The notes under the pieces were generated by a model. That model was not told the DNA's origin. It saw nothing but the letters and a program-made list of their open reading frames with translations, and ran no database searches. This document shows positions 1 to 8,330 of a DNA stretch of 54,754 nt, one piece after another. Position 1 is the first letter of the stretch. Each line of letters starts with the position of its first letter. The translations under genes were made by a program, and so were the position numbers. The stretch is from Nitriliruptoraceae bacterium (lineage in GTDB: Bacteria; Actinomycetota; Nitriliruptoria; Nitriliruptorales; Nitriliruptoraceae), in assembly GCA_007130695.1 (NCBI GenBank), contig SLRZ01000066.1, positions 1 through 54,754 on the forward strand. Reading direction: 5' to 3'.

Positions 1-2
1 GC

Positions 3-479
3 ATCGACGCTGCGGTCACGACGCTTGCCGAGGCCGACGCCACACTCGTCAGCGGGCGCGGCCTGGCGTACGGCACCGCCCTCGAGGTGGCCCTCAAGCT
101 CGAGGAGACCTGCCTCAGGCCTGTGCGGGGCCTGTCCTACGCGGACCTGCGTCACGGTCCGATCGCCGTCGTCGACCCCGGGGTCGCGGTCGTGCTCGTG
201 GCCGCCGCCGACGGCCCGATGCTCGAGGGGATGACCGGTCTGGCCCGCGACCTCGAGGTGCTGGGTGCCCCCACGGTGGGCATCGGCGGCGACATCGGAT
301 TCCGGGAGGCCTGCACCACACTCGTCGACGGACCCCGCCTGCCCGAGCCAGTGGCGCCGATCGGGCTCGTCATCCCCGCACAGCTCATCGTCGAGCAGCT
401 GGCCAGGCGGCTCGGCCTGGACCCCGATGCCCCCCGGGGACTGACGAAGGTCACCGACACCGACCCGCCGCAGGCCTGA
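3..479 (+). CDS. SIS (sugar isomerase) domain protein, 3' part only
   Basis: The reading frame is open from base 3 to the stop at 479, so this is the C-terminal half of a gene that begins outside the window. The motif order GRGLAYGTALEVALKLEE followed by RGLSYADLRHGP matches the second SIS domain of GlmS- and AgaS-type aldose-ketose isomerases or deaminases: the first stretch binds phosphosugar and the E..HGP stretch lies at the active site. Related proteins act on glucosamine-6-phosphate or related amino sugars in the cytoplasm; the exact substrate cannot be assigned without the N-terminus. No glutaminase domain is visible in the part present. The ORF-track start at base 87 is an internal methionine codon in another frame position and should not be used as the gene start. 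Confidence 0.85.
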   Translation: MDAAVTTLAEADATLVSGRGLAYGTALEVALKLEETCLRPVRGLSYADLRHGPIAVVDPGVAVVLVAAADGPMLEGMTGLARDLEVLGAPTVGIGGDIGFREACTTLVDGPRLPEPVAPIGLVIPAQLIVEQLARRLGLDPDAPRGLTKVTDTDPPQA

Positions 480-597
480 ACGGCGACGTTTCTGGAGCCG
501 CCCCGCTCGAACATCCTCCCCTTGTCCGGTCCCGGCGCATCCGGCCCTCGATCTGTCCGGGACGAAGTGCGCGAGATGCGTGCGACCCGATGAAGTG

Positions 598-611
598 GGG
601 CCACAAGCCCA
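598..611. promoter_or_regulatory. candidate DosR-like dyad, imperfect
   Basis: GGGCC-ACAA-GCCCA fits the pattern GGGNC-N4-GNCCC at nine of ten positions and lies about 70 bases upstream of the 681 start. It is listed because closer matches occur elsewhere in the window; alone it is not significant in GC-rich DNA. Confidence 0.2.
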
Positions 612-680
612 TGGGGCGGCCTGGCAGCGCGTGGCATGGTCGATGGATCCTGATGTGCTGAGACGGGAAGGGTGTGCGGC

Positions 681-785
681 GTGATCGATGAGGAGCAACT
701 CGTTCGGTGGTCGGAGCTCAGCGGGCAGGTGGTCCGGGGACGTGAGTTCGACACTGCCCGTCGCGGCACGGGCCCGACGACGTGA
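681..785 (+). CDS. small ORF (34 aa) coupled to the P-type ATPase
   Basis: GTG-initiated 34-codon ORF, absent from the ORF track. A purine-rich GGGAAGGG lies about nine bases upstream, and its TGA overlaps the GTG start of the ATPase gene (GTGA, a 4-bp overlap), the usual mark of translational coupling. The peptide has a W-x-E-L-S-G-x-x-V-x-x-G core resembling the first strands of PRC-barrel domains (inference, very short match), so it may be a real small protein, a leader peptide, or the stub of a decayed PRC-barrel gene. No membrane segment is present. Confidence 0.4.
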   Translation: MIDEEQLVRWSELSGQVVRGREFDTARRGTGPTT

Positions 786-3580
786 GCGCCGGCACAGGAC
801 GCCCGGCGACGGACCTGACCCCAGGCGACGATGAGGGTCGGAGCGGAACGGGATCGGCGGATGTGTGGCACACCATGTCGGTGGCCGAGGTGGAAGAGCG
901 CCTCGAGGCGACGTCGCACGGCCTGTCCAAGGAGGAGGCGACGCACCGTTTCGAGGTGCATGGGCCCAACCGGCTGGCCGAAGCGCGTGTGACGCCCGGG
1001 TGGGTGACGTTCCTGGCGCAGTTCAAGAGTCCGCTGATCTTCATCCTGCTCCTGGCGGGGGTGATGACGCTGGCGCTGGGGGAGTACGTCGACACGGGGG
1101 TCATCGCCGCCGTGTTGCTGCTCAATGCCTCCATCGGGTGGTATCAGGAGCGAAACGCGGAACGTTCGGTCCTCGCGCTGATGCAACTGGTCAGCCCCAC
1201 GGCACGGGTGGTGCGTGGCGGCCGTGAATGGGAGATCGACAGCGACGACGTGGTCCCGGGTGACGTGGTCGTGTTGGAGTCGGGGGCGCGCGTGCCCGCT
1301 GACCTCCGGTTGGTCTCGGCGACCGCGTTGCAGATCGACGAGTCGATGCTGACGGGCGAATCCTTGGCGGCGACGAAGGGCACGGCCGCCGCCGACGAGG
1401 ACGCGTCCGTCGGTGACCGCACGTGCATGGCGTACACCGGCTCCACGGTGTCGGCGGGCCGGGCCCGCGGACTGGTGGTGGCCACCGGCCCGGCCACCGA
1501 GCTGGGGAAGATCTCGACCCGGCTCGAGGCCGAGGAGGTCCCGGTCACCCCGTTGCAGGAGCGCATGTCGCGCTTCGGCTGGATCATCGGCGCCATCGTC
1601 GTGGGTGCGGCGACGCTGACGTTCCTGCTCGGGCTCGCGCTGGGCGAGCCCCCGGACGAACTGCTGCTCACCGCTGCCGCGCTGGCGGTCGCGGCGGTGC
1701 CCGAAGGGCTCCCGGTGGTACTCACCGTGGCTCTCGCCCTGGGTGTGCGGCGCATGGCCCGACGCAACGCCATCGTGCGTCGCCTCCCCGCGGTGGAGAC
1801 GCTCGGAAGCACGACACTGATCGGTTCGGACAAGACCGGCACACTCACCGAGAACCGCATGACCGTCCAGGAGCTGGTCACACCGGTCGACCGGCTGTCC
1901 ATGGAGGAAGAGGAGATCCCCGCGGACCCGCGGGACGTCGAACAACGGGAGGTCCCCGGCCCAGGGTCGGACCCGCGTTCGCTGACCCTGCTCGCGGGCG
2001 TGCTGGCCAACGAGAGCGAGCTCACCTACACCGACGAGGGGGTCGAGGGCCGGGGTGACCCCACCGAGGTCGCGTTGCTCGTCTCGGCCGCCCGGCTGGG
2101 CATCGAGCCCGGCGAGTGCCTGGAGGCCTACCCCGAGATCGGCCAGATCCCCTTCGAGCCCGAACAGCAGTACGCCGCGAGCATCCGCAGACACGGCGAC
2201 GAGCACCTCGTGTTCGTCAAGGGATCTCCCGAGCGGGTGCTGTCGATGTGCCACACCGCGGCTGGCGGCGTGCTGCTCGACCACGAACGCATCCGCGCCG
2301 AGGTCCAGCGCATGGCCGGCGAGGGGCTGCGGGTCCTGGGCCTGGCGATGCGTCACCATCCGGCCGACGACGACCCGTCGGCCCTGGCCGACCAGGAGCC
2401 CCACGGGCTGGTGTTCCTCGGGCTGCAGGGCATGCTCGACCCGCCCCGCGAGGGGGTACGGGAGGCGATCGCCGCCTGCCAGCACGCCGGTCAACGCGTG
2501 ATCATGATCACCGGCGACCACGCCGCCACCGCCGCGACGATCGCCCGGGATCTCGGCATCGTCGACGGTGACACCGAGGTGTGTACCGGCCAGGACCTCG
2601 GCGAGCTCACCGACGACCAGTTGCGCCAGACGCTCGAGCGGGTCTCCGTCTACGCCCGCACCTCTCCCACCCACAAGCTGTACATCGTCGAGGCCGCGCG
2701 TGCCGCCGGCCATGTCGTGGCGGTCACCGGCGACGGGGTCAACGACGCCCTGGCCCTGCGGGCTGCCGATATCGGAGTCGCGATGGGGCGCGACGGCACC
2801 GATGTGGCCCGTGAGGCCGCCGACATGGTGCTGGCAGACGACAACTTCGTCAGCATCCACGCGGCGGTCGAGGAGGGCCGCATCACCTTCGACAACGTCC
2901 GCAAGGTGACCTTCTTCCTGCTGTCCACCGGTGTGGGCACCTTCGCCCTCATCCCCGTCGCGATGGTGTTGGGGTGGCCGCTGATCATGGTCCCCGCCCA
3001 ACTGCTGTGGCTCAACCTCGTGACCAAGGGCCTGCAGGACCTCGCGCTGGCCTTCGAGCCCGGCGAGCCCGACGTCCTCGACCATCCTCCACGGCCGCGC
3101 CGCGAGGCCATCATCACGCCCATGCTCTGGTGGCGCACGCTGCTGGTCGGTGCCGTGATGACGATCGGGGGACTGGTCATGTTCGACTGGGCCCTCAACC
3201 AGGCGGACTACACGATCGAGCAGGCCCGCACGGTGGCGCTGACGACCCTCGTCGTCTTCCAGGCCTTCCACCTCGGTAGCAGCCGCTCCGAGCGGCGTTC
3301 CGTGCTGAGCGTGCCGCTCACCTCCAACCGGTTCCTGCTGGTGGCGCAGGCGGGCGCGCTCGGGACCCACGTCGCGGCGCTCCACCTCCCGTGGACGCAG
3401 GCGATCCTGCGCGTGGAGCCGATCGGTGCCGGCGCCTGGTGGCGCCTGACCGCGATCGCCACCAGCGTCCTCGTCGTGGTCGAGCTCGACAAGCTGCTGC
3501 GACGGCGCTTCTCCGCGAAACGGGACGCACGTGGTTCCCGGGAGACGTCCTCCGTCGGTTCCCGTGCCGGCACACGGTGA
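782..3580 (+). CDS. P2-type cation-transporting ATPase
   Basis: A 932-residue protein with the full P-type ATPase layout: N-terminal cation-ATPase domain (residues 28-100), actuator TGES at 191-194, M4 motif PEGLP at 307-311, phosphorylation motif DKTGT at 350-354, the hinge GDGVNDALAL, and C-terminal membrane helices. It uses ATP to pump a cation across the cytoplasmic membrane. PEGLP and overall order place it with SERCA/PacL-like P2 pumps rather than P1B heavy-metal pumps; there is no CPC motif. In M6 the sequence is NLVTKGLQDLALAFEPGE, with Lys where SERCA has its Ca-binding Asp, so Ca2+ as substrate is doubtful. The GTG start overlaps the stop of the 681 ORF; an in-frame ATG at 874 is a possible shorter start. 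It converges on the CorC gene with only six bases between stops. Confidence 0.93.
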   Translation: MSAGTGRPATDLTPGDDEGRSGTGSADVWHTMSVAEVEERLEATSHGLSKEEATHRFEVHGPNRLAEARVTPGWVTFLAQFKSPLIFILLLAGVMTLALGEYVDTGVIAAVLLLNASIGWYQERNAERSVLALMQLVSPTARVVRGGREWEIDSDDVVPGDVVVLESGARVPADLRLVSATALQIDESMLTGESLAATKGTAAADEDASVGDRTCMAYTGSTVSAGRARGLVVATGPATELGKISTRLEAEEVPVTPLQERMSRFGWIIGAIVVGAATLTFLLGLALGEPPDELLLTAAALAVAAVPEGLPVVLTVALALGVRRMARRNAIVRRLPAVETLGSTTLIGSDKTGTLTENRMTVQELVTPVDRLSMEEEEIPADPRDVEQREVPGPGSDPRSLTLLAGVLANESELTYTDEGVEGRGDPTEVALLVSAARLGIEPGECLEAYPEIGQIPFEPEQQYAASIRRHGDEHLVFVKGSPERVLSMCHTAAGGVLLDHERIRAEVQRMAGEGLRVLGLAMRHHPADDDPSALADQEPHGLVFLGLQGMLDPPREGVREAIAACQHAGQRVIMITGDHAATAATIARDLGIVDGDTEVCTGQDLGELTDDQLRQTLERVSVYARTSPTHKLYIVEAARAAGHVVAVTGDGVNDALALRAADIGVAMGRDGTDVAREAADMVLADDNFVSIHAAVEEGRITFDNVRKVTFFLLSTGVGTFALIPVAMVLGWPLIMVPAQLLWLNLVTKGLQDLALAFEPGEPDVLDHPPRPRREAIITPMLWWRTLLVGAVMTIGGLVMFDWALNQADYTIEQARTVALTTLVVFQAFHLGSSRSERRSVLSVPLTSNRFLLVAQAGALGTHVAALHLPWTQAILRVEPIGAGAWWRLTAIATSVLVVVELDKLLRRRFSAKRDARGSRETSSVGSRAGTR

Positions 3581-3586
3581 GGCCCG

Positions 3587-4861
3587 TCAGAGGTCCGGCG
3601 GCTCGTCGGAGTGCAGGTTCGGATCGATGCGCAGCCGCTGTACCCGGCGGCGGCGCAACGACTCGACCGTGACGCGGCGGCCGTCGAGCTCGATGGTGTC
3701 CCCCGGCTCCGGGAGCCGGCCCAGCCGCTCGGCCACCAGGCCGCCGACGGTGGTGGCTTCCGTGGCCGGGGGTTCGATCCCCAGGGTCGGCAGGTCGTGC
3801 ACCGGGTAGCGGCCCGGCAGGCTCATCCCGCCCCCGGCTGTCTCCCGCACTCCCTCGACCTCGCGGTCGTGCTCGTCGCGGATCTCGCCGACGAGCTCCT
3901 CCACCAGGTCCTCGACGGTCACCAGGCCTGCCACGCCCCCGTATTCATCCACCACGAGGCTGAGTTGCTGCCGGTTGGCCTGCAGGGTGCGGAGCGCCTC
4001 CACCACCTCGAGGGTGTCCGGCAGGGCCAGGACGGTCGTGGCATGGTCTGCCACACGGCCGTCCCGACCGACGAGTGACAGGACGGAGACCTGCCGGTTC
4101 GCGGCGTCGAGCCGTTCGCGGTAGACCGGTGCCCGGGAGTGACCGGCCTCGACGAGCAGCCGCAGCCCCTCGTGCGCCGGTAGCTCGTCGGGCAGCGCGA
4201 CAATGTCCGGACGGGGCACGAGCACCTCGCGAAGCGTGCGCTCGGTGAAACGGAGTGCTCCGTGGATGATCTCCCGTTGCGCCCCCGTGTACAGCGCCGG
4301 CTCGGAGACCAGCTCGCGGATCTCGCTGCGGGTCACCCGTTCCCTGACCTTGGCGGGGTCACCGCCGAGCAGGGCCACCACCCGGTCGGTGAGCCGGGAC
4401 AGCGCCCAGATCACCGGGGTGGCGACCCACGCCGCTGCGGACAGTGGCCGGCTCGCCCGCAGGCTCCACCGCTCGGGTGACTGCATCGCCAGCCGCTTGG
4501 GAGCGAGCTCGCCGACCACCAGGGTGAACAGCGTGACGCCCAGGGTCACCAGCAGGACGGCCGTCGGCTCCGCGGCCGCCCCCAGGACACCGAGGGATCG
4601 CGCCAACGGCTCGGCCAGGGCCACGGCTGCGGTCGCTGCTGCCAGGAACCCCGTCAGGGTCACGCCGACCTGCACGGTGGCAAGGAAGCGGTTCGGGTCC
4701 GCGGCGAGGCTCGCCAGCGCATGTCCCGACCTGCTCTCGCGCTCCCCCTTCGACAGGCGCGCCTGCCGTACGGTCAGGAACGCGATCTCGGAGCCCGACA
4801 GGAGGGCGTTGACCAGCACGAGAGCCACGATCAGAGCGAGCTGCGGGCTGATCCCGTCCAT
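3587..4861 (-). CDS. CNNM/CorC-type membrane protein with CBS pair
   Basis: A 424-residue protein starting at ATG 4861, behind the purine stretch GGGAGA; the ORF-track start at 5206 is too far upstream. Order: DUF21/CNNM transmembrane domain (about 1-185, beginning with a hydrophobic N-terminal helix and [19 protein letters not shown]), a CBS-domain pair (about 200-325, with [11 protein letters not shown] and [22 protein letters not shown]) and a C-terminal CorC_HlyC transporter-associated domain. Family members are linked to Mg2+/Co2+ export or membrane ion homeostasis, with CBS domains sensing adenine nucleotides. It is convergent with the P-type ATPase and divergent from the universal stress protein gene. 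Confidence 0.9.
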   Translation of the reverse strand: MDGISPQLALIVALVLVNALLSGSEIAFLTVRQARLSKGERESRSGHALASLAADPNRFLATVQVGVTLTGFLAAATAAVALAEPLARSLGVLGAAAEPTAVLLVTLGVTLFTLVVGELAPKRLAMQSPERWSLRASRPLSAAAWVATPVIWALSRLTDRVVALLGGDPAKVRERVTRSEIRELVSEPALYTGAQREIIHGALRFTERTLREVLVPRPDIVALPDELPAHEGLRLLVEAGHSRAPVYRERLDAANRQVSVLSLVGRDGRVADHATTVLALPDTLEVVEALRTLQANRQQLSLVVDEYGGVAGLVTVEDLVEELVGEIRDEHDREVEGVRETAGGGMSLPGRYPVHDLPTLGIEPPATEATTVGGLVAERLGRLPEPGDTIELDGRRVTVESLRRRRVQRLRIDPNLHSDEPPDL

Positions 4862-5080
4862 TGAGGTCTCCCTGCGCAGACGTACCCGGGCGCACGAGAG
4901 CGCACATCGATACTCCCCGACCGGGAGCGGCCGCGGCACCCGCGAGGGACACCGGCTCATGGGACCTTCGGCGCCCGCGCCGCGTGACCGGAGGTCTCGT
5001 CGCCTGCGCGCGGCGTCGAGTTGCGTGCGATCATCTCCGGCCGAGCCACGAGCCCTGGGTGTCGTTCGTCTGCTCCGGGA

Positions 5081-5094
5081 GGGGCGTGCGGCCC
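5081..5094. promoter_or_regulatory. candidate DosR-like dyad upstream of usp
   Basis: GGGGC-GTGC-GGCCC fits GGGNC-N4-GNCCC exactly and is about 150 bases upstream of the universal stress protein start. The pattern mirrors the core of the mycobacterial DosR box (GGGAC-N4-GTCCC). Chance matches are expected at roughly two per 10 kb in DNA this rich in G and C. Confidence 0.3.
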
Positions 5095-5160
5095 TTGGCA
5101 GCGGTGCCTTTTGGGTGCAGGGTGACTGCGGCTGATCGAACGGCACCGTTGTTCTGCCGG

Positions 5161-5228
5161 CACCTCGAGCACCTCGAGGTGTGGGTCCGAGAGGGCGGCG
5201 CCCCACGAGGAGCTCTGACGAGCTCTGA
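5161..5228. repeat. short tandem repeats and a palindrome before usp
   Basis: CACCTCGAG is repeated head to tail at 5161-5169 and 5170-5178, and the second copy runs into the perfect palindrome CACCTCGAGGTG (5170-5181). Just before the ribosome-binding site GAGCTCTGA occurs at 5210-5218 and 5220-5228. These sit within 85 bases of the usp start and may be operator sequence. Confidence 0.5.
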
Positions 5229-5244
5229 AACCGGAGGAGACACC

Positions 5245-5670
5245 ATGTCGCGCATCACGGTTGGAATCGACGGCTCGCAGCAGGCGCTGCGGGCCCTGAG
5301 TTGGGGGGTCGAGGAGGCCCGGCTGAGGGGCGCGACGCTGGAGGTGTTGCACGCGGTGGCACAGCCGGACCTGCCGGCCTACCCCGTGGTCACGGCAGCC
5401 TTGTCGCAGCCGGAACTCACCGAGGCCGGCCGGCAACTGGTCGAGGACGTGCTCGCGACCGTTGACATCGAGGGGCTGGAGGTGTCCCGCACGGTCAAGC
5501 CAGGCACGGGCCCGACGTTGTTGTGCGAGGCGAGTCGGGAGGCCGACCTGCTGGTCGTGGGCGCGCGGGGGCTCGGTGGATTCCGCGGGCTGCTGTTGGG
5601 GTCGGTGACCCAGCAGGTGATCGCACACGCCGCGTGTCCGGTGGTCGTAGTGGTGCCCGAGGATCGGTGA
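5245..5670 (+). CDS. universal stress protein (UspA family)
   Basis: A 141-residue single-domain Usp starting at ATG 5245, with GGAGGAGA eight bases upstream. It opens with the strand ITVGIDGSQQALRAL and ends with the ATP-binding signature G-A-R-G-L-G-G-F-R-G-L-L-L-G-S-V, followed by the terminal strand HAACPVVVVV. The G2xG9GS/T pattern is complete, so ATP binding is expected. Such proteins are cytoplasmic stress or dormancy factors, commonly under DosR control in actinobacteria (family knowledge). It is divergent from the CNNM/CorC gene and ends at a hairpin shared with the sigma factor gene. Confidence 0.93.
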   Translation: MSRITVGIDGSQQALRALSWGVEEARLRGATLEVLHAVAQPDLPAYPVVTAALSQPELTEAGRQLVEDVLATVDIEGLEVSRTVKPGTGPTLLCEASREADLLVVGARGLGGFRGLLLGSVTQQVIAHAACPVVVVVPEDR

Positions 5671-5682
5671 GCACGTCACGTT

Positions 5683-5704
5683 GGACCTCGAGCACCGGAG
5701 GTCC
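5683..5704. terminator. bidirectional hairpin between usp and sigma factor genes
   Basis: GGACCTC and GAGGTCC form a 7-bp stem with an 8-base loop, 13 bases after the usp stop and 27 bases after the convergent sigma-factor stop. There is no T-run, as usual for GC-rich actinobacterial terminators. Confidence 0.55.
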
Positions 5705-5731
5705 GTGCCCGGGGCAGTTTCGGGTCGGCGG

Positions 5732-6742
5732 TCAGGCGGCGGGGTCGAACAGGTCCAGCCAGGCGGCGAGTCCGTCTGCGTGGGCGGAGTCGCGAAGCGT
5801 GCCGAGCGCGCGGTTCTGTAGCTGCCGTACGCGCTCACGTGAGAGCCCGAGTCGGGCACCGATCTGATCGAAGGTCTGAGCTGGCCGGCCGTCCAGCGCG
5901 AACCGCCGTTCGAGGATCAGCCGTTGGAGGGGTTCGAGGTCGTTCAGGGCCGTTCGGACGCTGTGGGTCACCTCATTGAGCAGCGCCGTTGCCTCGGGGT
6001 CCTCCGCGCCGGTGTCGGCCAGCAGGTCACTGAACACCGCCTCGCCGTCGTCGCCGATGGGCCGGTCGAGGCTGGCCAGCTCCTTGGTCGCCTGGCGAAT
6101 CTCACGCACCCGTTGTGCGCTGAGACCCAGTTCGTCGGCGAGTTCCGGCTCGGTGGCGTCACGGCCCTGCTGCTGGAGCAACTGCAGTTCGGCGTGGCGC
6201 AGCCGGCTGTGCTGCTCCCAGAGGTGGACGGGGACACGGATCGTGCGAGCCTTTTCGGCCATACCCCGCTGCAGCGCCTGCCGAATCCACCAGGTGGCAT
6301 AGGTGGAGAACTTGTAACCCCTGGTGTGATCGAACTTCTCCACCGCACGCAGCAACCCGAGGTTGCCCTCCTGGATCAGCTCGAGGAGGTCCAGTCCGCG
6401 GCCCGTGGATCGGCGCGCCAACGAGACGACCAGCAGCAGGTTCGCCTGGATCATCGTCTCCTGCGCCCGCTGCCCGTCACGAACCATCCTGTGCAGTTCG
6501 TCGTCGCGGCCCGGTGCCGGTGCGGGATCGGCCAGCAGGTGTGCTGCGGCCAACCCGGCCCGGTAGCGCTTGGCCAGGTCCGCCTCGTCCTCACGGGTGA
6601 GCAGCTGGTGACGGCCGGCTTCGTTGAGGTACTGCCGCACGAGATCGACCGTCACCCCGGCGTTGCCGTCGAGGGTCTCGGTGGGCGCATGTGCCGCAAC
6701 GTCATCCAGGGCCGCGGGAGCGGACGGGTGGGTCGTGACCAT
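5732..6742 (-). CDS. group 2 sigma-70 family RNA polymerase sigma factor
   Basis: About 336 residues from ATG 6742, chosen because GGAG lies six bases upstream; in-frame ATGs at 6748 and 6760 are possible. It carries region 1.2 (VTVDLVRQYLNEAGRHQLLT), region 2 with the core-binding and -10 segments (LVVSLARRSTGRGLDLLELIQEGN, TYATWWIRQAL), region 3 and region 4 with the helix-turn-helix TFDQIGARLGLSRERVRQLQ. There is no long N-terminal region 1.1, so it is a group 2 (non-essential, HrdB/SigB-like) factor rather than the housekeeping one, probably directing stationary-phase or stress transcription. It lies downstream of the alcohol dehydrogenase gene on the same strand but is separated from it by a strong hairpin. 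Confidence 0.92.
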   Translation of the reverse strand: MVTTHPSAPAALDDVAAHAPTETLDGNAGVTVDLVRQYLNEAGRHQLLTREDEADLAKRYRAGLAAAHLLADPAPAPGRDDELHRMVRDGQRAQETMIQANLLLVVSLARRSTGRGLDLLELIQEGNLGLLRAVEKFDHTRGYKFSTYATWWIRQALQRGMAEKARTIRVPVHLWEQHSRLRHAELQLLQQQGRDATEPELADELGLSAQRVREIRQATKELASLDRPIGDDGEAVFSDLLADTGAEDPEATALLNEVTHSVRTALNDLEPLQRLILERRFALDGRPAQTFDQIGARLGLSRERVRQLQNRALGTLRDSAHADGLAAWLDLFDPAA

Positions 6743-6900
6743 CGGCATCTCCACGTCCATGTCGTGGGTGAGCAGTCTTCGTGTCGTTTGTGATCGGTGG
6801 GTGTTCAGGCTGTGCGACTCCGGCCACGATGTCTGGCGGCGCACGCCCCTGGTCCGATGGACGAACGCCGCGGTCCGTCAGCACGGCAGCCACCGCTGCC

Positions 6901-6930
6901 GGGTGGAGGCCGAGCACTCGCCCTCCACCC
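6901..6930 (-). terminator. hairpin after the alcohol dehydrogenase gene
   Basis: GGGTGGAGG pairs perfectly with CCTCCACCC (9 bp) around a 12-base loop, starting 11 bases beyond the dehydrogenase stop. It should separate that gene from the sigma factor gene. Confidence 0.7.
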
Positions 6931-6941
6931 GACGCACGCCT

Positions 6942-7997
6942 TCAGCGCGAGATCGCGACCTTCATCGCCTTGGTCTCGGCCGCTCGGCCGAAGGTGTCGT
7001 AGGCATCCATCATCTCGTCGAGCTTGAATCGGTGGGTGACGAACAGGGCAGGCTCGAGCTTCCCCTGAGCGACCAGCTTGAGCAGCATCGGCGTCGTGGT
7101 GGCGCTGACCAGGCCCGTGGTGATCTTGACGTCCTTGATCCACAGGTCCTGCAGCTTGAGTTCGACCGACGTGCCGTGCACGCCGGCGTTGGCGACCGCG
7201 CCACCGGGCCGGATCAGCTCGGCACACATGTCGAAGGTCTTGGGGATGCCCACCGCCTCGATGGCGACGTCGACGCCCAGGCCGTCGGTCATGGCGATCA
7301 CCTGCTTGAACCAGTCGTCGTCGCCGCTGTTGACCGTGTCGGTGGCCCCGAACTTGCGGGCGAACTCCAGCCGGTTGTCGTCGAGGTCGATGCCGATCAC
7401 CCGCGAGGCGCCGTAGAGGCTCGAGGTCATGATCGCCGACAGACCTACGGGGCCGGCCCCGACGACCGCTACGACGTCGCCGGGCTTGACCCCGCCGTTG
7501 CGCACGCCGATCTCGAAGCCCGTTGGCAGGATGTCGGAGAGCATGATCGCGGCCTCGTCGCCGATGCCGTCGGGCAGCTTGTGCAGCGAGCTGTCGGCGA
7601 ACGGGATGCGCACCGACTCGGCCTGGGTGCCGTCGATGAGGTGGCCCAGGATCCAACCCACGCCCTCGGCGCCCTCGGCTGCGAGGCAGTGGGACGGCAG
7701 GCTCTGATGGCAGTAGGCGCAGGCGCCACACGGCGAGATGCACGAGATGATCACCCGGTCACCGACCTCGAGGCCCTGGACCGCGGAGCCGAGCTCGGTG
7801 ATGGTGCCAACGCCCTCGTGGCCCAGGATGCGGCCTTGTTCGACCGTGGGCACGTCGCCCTTGAGGATGTGCAGGTCAGTGCCGCAGATGGTGGTGGTCT
7901 CCACCTGCACGATCGCGTCGGTGGGTGTCTGTAGCTGCGGGTCGGGGACGTCTTCCCAGCTCTTTTCGCCGGGTCCGTGGTAGACGAGTGCCTTCAT
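6942..7997 (-). CDS. zinc-dependent alcohol dehydrogenase family protein
   Basis: 351 residues from ATG 7997, with AAGGA about nine bases upstream. The N-terminal GroES-like domain has the catalytic zinc site (CGTDLH, then GHEGVGTI) and the structural zinc cysteines of the CGACAYC stretch; a Rossmann domain with VVGAGPVGLSA follows and binds NAD(P). It would oxidise or reduce a medium-chain or cyclic alcohol/aldehyde; the sequence is closest in style to the NAD-dependent ADH/threonine dehydrogenase branch. The last Cys of the structural four-Cys cluster appears replaced or shifted (CGACAYCHQSLPSHC), which is common in this branch. Its promoter region contains two DosR-like dyads. Confidence 0.92.
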   Translation of the reverse strand: MKALVYHGPGEKSWEDVPDPQLQTPTDAIVQVETTTICGTDLHILKGDVPTVEQGRILGHEGVGTITELGSAVQGLEVGDRVIISCISPCGACAYCHQSLPSHCLAAEGAEGVGWILGHLIDGTQAESVRIPFADSSLHKLPDGIGDEAAIMLSDILPTGFEIGVRNGGVKPGDVVAVVGAGPVGLSAIMTSSLYGASRVIGIDLDDNRLEFARKFGATDTVNSGDDDWFKQVIAMTDGLGVDVAIEAVGIPKTFDMCAELIRPGGAVANAGVHGTSVELKLQDLWIKDVKITTGLVSATTTPMLLKLVAQGKLEPALFVTHRFKLDEMMDAYDTFGRAAETKAMKVAISR

Positions 7998-8122
7998 CGT
8001 GGGTGTCCTTCGTCGTCGGTGGATCGCAGGTCGAAGGCCACGGGGTTGCCCGCGCACGGTGACCTCGTCGATCGAGCAGACCGACGTGTGCCGACGCTAC
8101 GAAAACGATCGGTGCTGAGGTA

Positions 8123-8136
8123 GGGACGGTTGTCCT
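8123..8136. promoter_or_regulatory. DosR-box-like dyad
   Basis: GGGAC-GGTT-GTCCT matches the mycobacterial DosR core GGGAC-N4-GTCCC at nine of ten fixed positions. It is 126 bases upstream of the dehydrogenase start. Confidence 0.4.
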
Positions 8137-8229
8137 CGAATGAAGGGACCGTCGGCGGCCGGAGGGCTCGATCGTGGGCGACGGGTCAGCCACGCGGGAC
8201 GGCGCAGGGTGGGGTGCCCTTGGCGATCC

Positions 8230-8243
8230 GGGACCTCCGGCCC
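8230..8243. promoter_or_regulatory. DosR-like dyad
   Basis: GGGAC-CTCC-GGCCC fits GGGNC-N4-GNCCC exactly and lies 87 bases upstream of the 8331 start codon, a usual activator distance. Confidence 0.35.
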
Positions 8244-8330
8244 TACGGACCACTCGGTGGCGATGCCATGGTCGTTGGGTCCGAGGCCGCACACGTTTCT
8301 GTCCTCGAGCGGCCCGGTGGGAGAGAGCAA

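Larger units (their letters stand above)
4862..5244. other. 383-bp divergent intergenic region (corC-like / usp)
   Basis: No coding sequence is supported here. It holds the promoters of the CNNM/CorC gene (leftward) and the universal stress protein gene (rightward), a GGGGC-N4-GGCCC dyad and two sets of short tandem repeats, listed separately. Confidence 0.7.
7998..8330. other. 333-bp divergent intergenic region
   Basis: No reliable gene. It separates the leftward dehydrogenase gene from the rightward pair of small genes. An open frame from 8130 exists but lacks a ribosome-binding site and good codon pattern before 8331. It contains two GGGNC-N4-GNCCC dyads. Confidence 0.6.

Noticed and set aside
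152-3385. 1077-aa open frame on the minus strand opposite the P-type ATPase
   Set aside because: Composition is Arg/Gly/His-rich without any motif, it lies fully opposite a clear ATPase, and GC-rich codons leave long shadow frames.
3581-3586. Terminator between the ATPase and CNNM/CorC genes
   Set aside because: Only six bases separate the stops and no stable hairpin is seen around them.
8130-8330. Longer N-terminus for the 8331 gene (ORF-track start 8130)
   Set aside because: No ribosome-binding site at 8130, and the extra sequence overlaps candidate regulatory dyads; the site before 8331 is clearly better.
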